Positions 62,220 to 64,000 of a stretch of DNA of 64,000 nucleotides are shown here, piece after piece (position 1 is the first letter of the stretch; each line of letters begins with the position of its first letter). The DNA comes from Candidatus Bathyarchaeota archaeon. Lineage in GTDB: Archaea > Thermoproteota > Bathyarchaeia > Bathyarchaeales > DTEX01. The position numbers and the translations under genes are program-made. The stretch lies in contig JAGTRI010000001.1 of the NCBI GenBank assembly GCA_018397065.1, forward strand, positions 1 to 64,000, read 5' to 3'. The notes beneath the pieces were generated by a model. It worked only from the letters and a program-made list of their open reading frames with translations. It was not told the DNA's origin and ran no database searches.

Positions 62220-63998
62220 ATCAGAGTTGCCGTAATCGACTTGGCACGATGCAAATCGAAACGTTGCAGTAAAGAATGCTATCGATTTTGTCCACAAGTA
62301 AGAAGCAACGTCGAAGCAGTACGATTCGAAGGAAACACGCCTATCATTTCAGAAATTCTATGCGTCGGCTGTGGAATTTGCGTCAAGAAATGTCCATACA
62401 AAGCAATATCAATCGTCAACGTTCCAGATGAACTTCAAAAAGACTGCAGCCACAGATTTGGACCGAACACCTTCAAACTCTTCAGGGTACCAGTTCCATC
62501 CGCTGGAAACGTTCTTGGGCTAATAGGAAAAAACGGTATCGGAAAATCAACCGCACTAAAGATTTTGGCAGGCGAAATCAAGCCTAACCTCGGCGAGTTT
62601 TCGAACCCACCAGATTGGCCTGAAATAATAAAGTTCTTCCGAGGTTCAACACTCCAGACATACTTTCAAAAGATGAGCGAAGGAAAACTTAGGGTTGTTC
62701 ATAAACCACAGTACGTTGACAAAATCCCGAAAGTAGCAAGCGGCAAAGTCTGCGACTTACTTGAAAAAGTCGACGAAAGAGGAAAACTCGCTGAAATCAC
62801 AAAAGCCCTTCAGCTCGAAACATTCTTAGACCGCGAGATAAACATTCTCAGCGGAGGCGAACTGCAAAGGGTTGCCATTGCAGCCACGATGTGTCGAGAG
62901 GCTGATGTATATCTTTTTGACGAACCGTCAAGCTACCTAGATGTAAAACAAAGAATTGAGGTTGCTAAGGCAATAAGAAGCTTAAAGCAGGAAGAAAAAA
63001 TGATTGTCTTGGCTGAACATGACCTCGCAGTTCTTGACTACCTCTCAGACTACATCTGTGTCCTATACGGCGAACCAGGTGTCTATGGGATTGTCTCCCA
63101 CGTTCACGGAGTCAGAACCGGAATTAACCTTTACCTTGAAGGCTACATACCTGACGAAAACATGAGATTCAGAAAGGAACCCATAATATTCCATGTTAAA
63201 CCTCCTCCAACAGGCTTCTCTACATCGGAACCGCTGCTCAGATGGGGCAGCATAACAAAAAACTATGAAGGATTCTCGTTGAAAGCTGAACCAGGCGAGG
63301 CTAGACAAGGCGAAGTTGTTGGAATAGTTGGTTCCAACGGGATTGGAAAAACAACCTTTGTAAAGATCTTGGCTGGAATGGAAAAGCCAGATTCAGGAGG
63401 CCAGCCAACAACACGTCTATTAGAAGTTAGCTACAAACCGCAATACATCTCTTCAGATTTCGATGGAACAGTGGAAGACTTGTTAGAGGCTGTTGCAAAA
63501 CAAGAATACTCCTCCGGATGGTATCAAAGCGAAATCATGGCACCTCTAAATTTGACTCCCCTTTTGGACCGACAAGTAAAGGAGCTCAGCGGTGGAGAAC
63601 TTCAAAGAGTAGCTATCGCAGCGTGCCTTTCAAAAAAGGCTGACGTTTACCTGCTGGATGAACCAAGCGCTTATCTCGACGTTGAAGAGAGATTAATTGT
63701 TGCACGGACAATTAGGCGAATTGTTGATGGAAGAAACGTAACAGCGTTTGTTGTAGAACACGATGTTGTGGCGCAAGACTTCATTGCAGATAGACTAATG
63801 GTTTTCACAGGTGAACCGGGAAAAAGAGGCTTAGCGAAAGCGCCTACAAACCTTTTAGATGGAATGAATATGTTTCTAAAAGAAATGGGAATAACCTTCA
63901 GAAGAGATCCTGATACAAAAAGACCAAGAGTTAATAAAGAAGGCTCGCAACTTGACATACTCCAGAAAGAAACAAACCAATACTACTACATAAAATAG
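62220..63998 (+). CDS. abcE1: Ribosome recycling ATPase ABCE1 (Rli1), AUC start
   Basis: ABCE1 splits terminated ribosomes into subunits. The protein has an N-terminal Fe-S domain with eight Cys (CKSKRCSKECYRFC and CVGCGICVKKC), then two ABC domains with Walker A GKNGIGKST and GSNGIGKTT, LSGGELQRVAIAA twice, and a C-terminal hinge region (RDPDTKRPRVNKEGS). The track starts at TTG 62241, which removes the conserved opening RVAVID. Its codons lie in frame just upstream, and the position of the usual Met is an AUC at 62220-62222 with GAGG nine bases ahead. No ATG, GTG or TTG lies between the in-frame TAG (62205) and 62241, so either AUC or TTG is the start. Confidence 0.93.
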   Translation: MRVAVIDLARCKSKRCSKECYRFCPQVRSNVEAVRFEGNTPIISEILCVGCGICVKKCPYKAISIVNVPDELQKDCSHRFGPNTFKLFRVPVPSAGNVLGLIGKNGIGKSTALKILAGEIKPNLGEFSNPPDWPEIIKFFRGSTLQTYFQKMSEGKLRVVHKPQYVDKIPKVASGKVCDLLEKVDERGKLAEITKALQLETFLDREINILSGGELQRVAIAATMCREADVYLFDEPSSYLDVKQRIEVAKAIRSLKQEEKMIVLAEHDLAVLDYLSDYICVLYGEPGVYGIVSHVHGVRTGINLYLEGYIPDENMRFRKEPIIFHVKPPPTGFSTSEPLLRWGSITKNYEGFSLKAEPGEARQGEVVGIVGSNGIGKTTFVKILAGMEKPDSGGQPTTRLLEVSYKPQYISSDFDGTVEDLLEAVAKQEYSSGWYQSEIMAPLNLTPLLDRQVKELSGGELQRVAIAACLSKKADVYLLDEPSAYLDVEERLIVARTIRRIVDGRNVTAFVVEHDVVAQDFIADRLMVFTGEPGKRGLAKAPTNLLDGMNMFLKEMGITFRRDPDTKRPRVNKEGSQLDILQKETNQYYYIK

Positions 63999-64000
63999 AA

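Overview
The window looks like a chromosomal segment of an archaeon from the TACK/Bathyarchaeia side of the tree (lineage is an inference). The evidence is an archaeal RNA polymerase operon with one unsplit rpoB and one unsplit, fused rpoA (A'+A''), followed by L30e, archaeal NusA and S12. Other archaeal markers are prefoldin beta, the KEOPS subunit Cgi121, Dph6, Rli1/ABCE1, a Dpo4-type polymerase, AMP phosphorylase and the N-terminus of a type IB topoisomerase. Several well-supported starts follow a GGTGA-type Shine-Dalgarno sequence, and GTG and TTG starts are common. Metabolic genes suggest an anaerobe: a glycyl-radical enzyme with its activase, a tungsten/molybdenum aldehyde:ferredoxin oxidoreductase with its ferredoxin partner, an Fe-alcohol dehydrogenase and hydrogenase maturation genes.

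Layout. 0-1.6 kb: start of topoisomerase IB, a decayed gene and a small nuclease-like gene. 1.8-3.5 kb: prefoldin beta - DUF3194 - DHH phosphoesterase. 3.5-8.1 kb: a very large transaldolase-like protein, an alpha/beta hydrolase with an extra C-terminal domain and a metallo-beta-lactamase exonuclease-like protein. 8.2-13.7 kb: glycyl-radical enzyme, its activase, an overlooked 37-residue membrane microprotein and a CDF transporter with three cytoplasmic domains. 13.9-20.5 kb: DUF362, GH4, ThyX, a twice-interrupted tRNA-Arg, Fe-ADH and a 2-hydroxyacid dehydrogenase. 20.5-26.6 kb: AOR with ferredoxin, AMP phosphorylase with a HAD hydrolase, and a radical SAM protein.

26.9-28.2 kb is the clearest accessory scar: tRNA-Asp with a wrecked tyrosine recombinase ending 5 bp from its 5' end. 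28.2-34.5 kb holds a KaiC-like ATPase, a membrane glycosyltransferase and a histidine kinase/response regulator set whose last regulator carries zinc ribbons. 35-43.7 kb is the transcription/translation operon. 43.8-52.7 kb holds gamma-glutamyltransferase, a kinase with an aberrant P-loop, a duplicated Cas2/ChrB-like fold protein, a second radical SAM protein, a geranylgeranyl-reductase-like flavoprotein, Dph6, a cupin and an oxidoreductase. 52.7-57.6 kb carries hypD, hypC, hypF and a maturation protease, with a tiny acidic repeat protein on the other strand. 58-64 kb holds M48 protease, PRTase, Cgi121, THUMP protein, a broken dinB and abcE1.

The strongest points for follow-up are: (1) a tRNA-Arg(UCG) carrying two tiny introns at 29/30 and 37/38, both with recognisable bulge-helix-bulge folds; (2) an ABCE1 gene whose conserved N-terminus starts at an AUC codon; (3) a dinB gene broken by one homopolymer frameshift and one TAG that still encodes a PIP-box-like tail beyond it; (4) unusual active-site residues in the glycyl-radical enzyme, the AOR and the CMP-kinase-like protein; (5) microproteins missing from the ORF track. 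I see no CRISPR array, no intact insertion sequence and no convincing complete new defence system.
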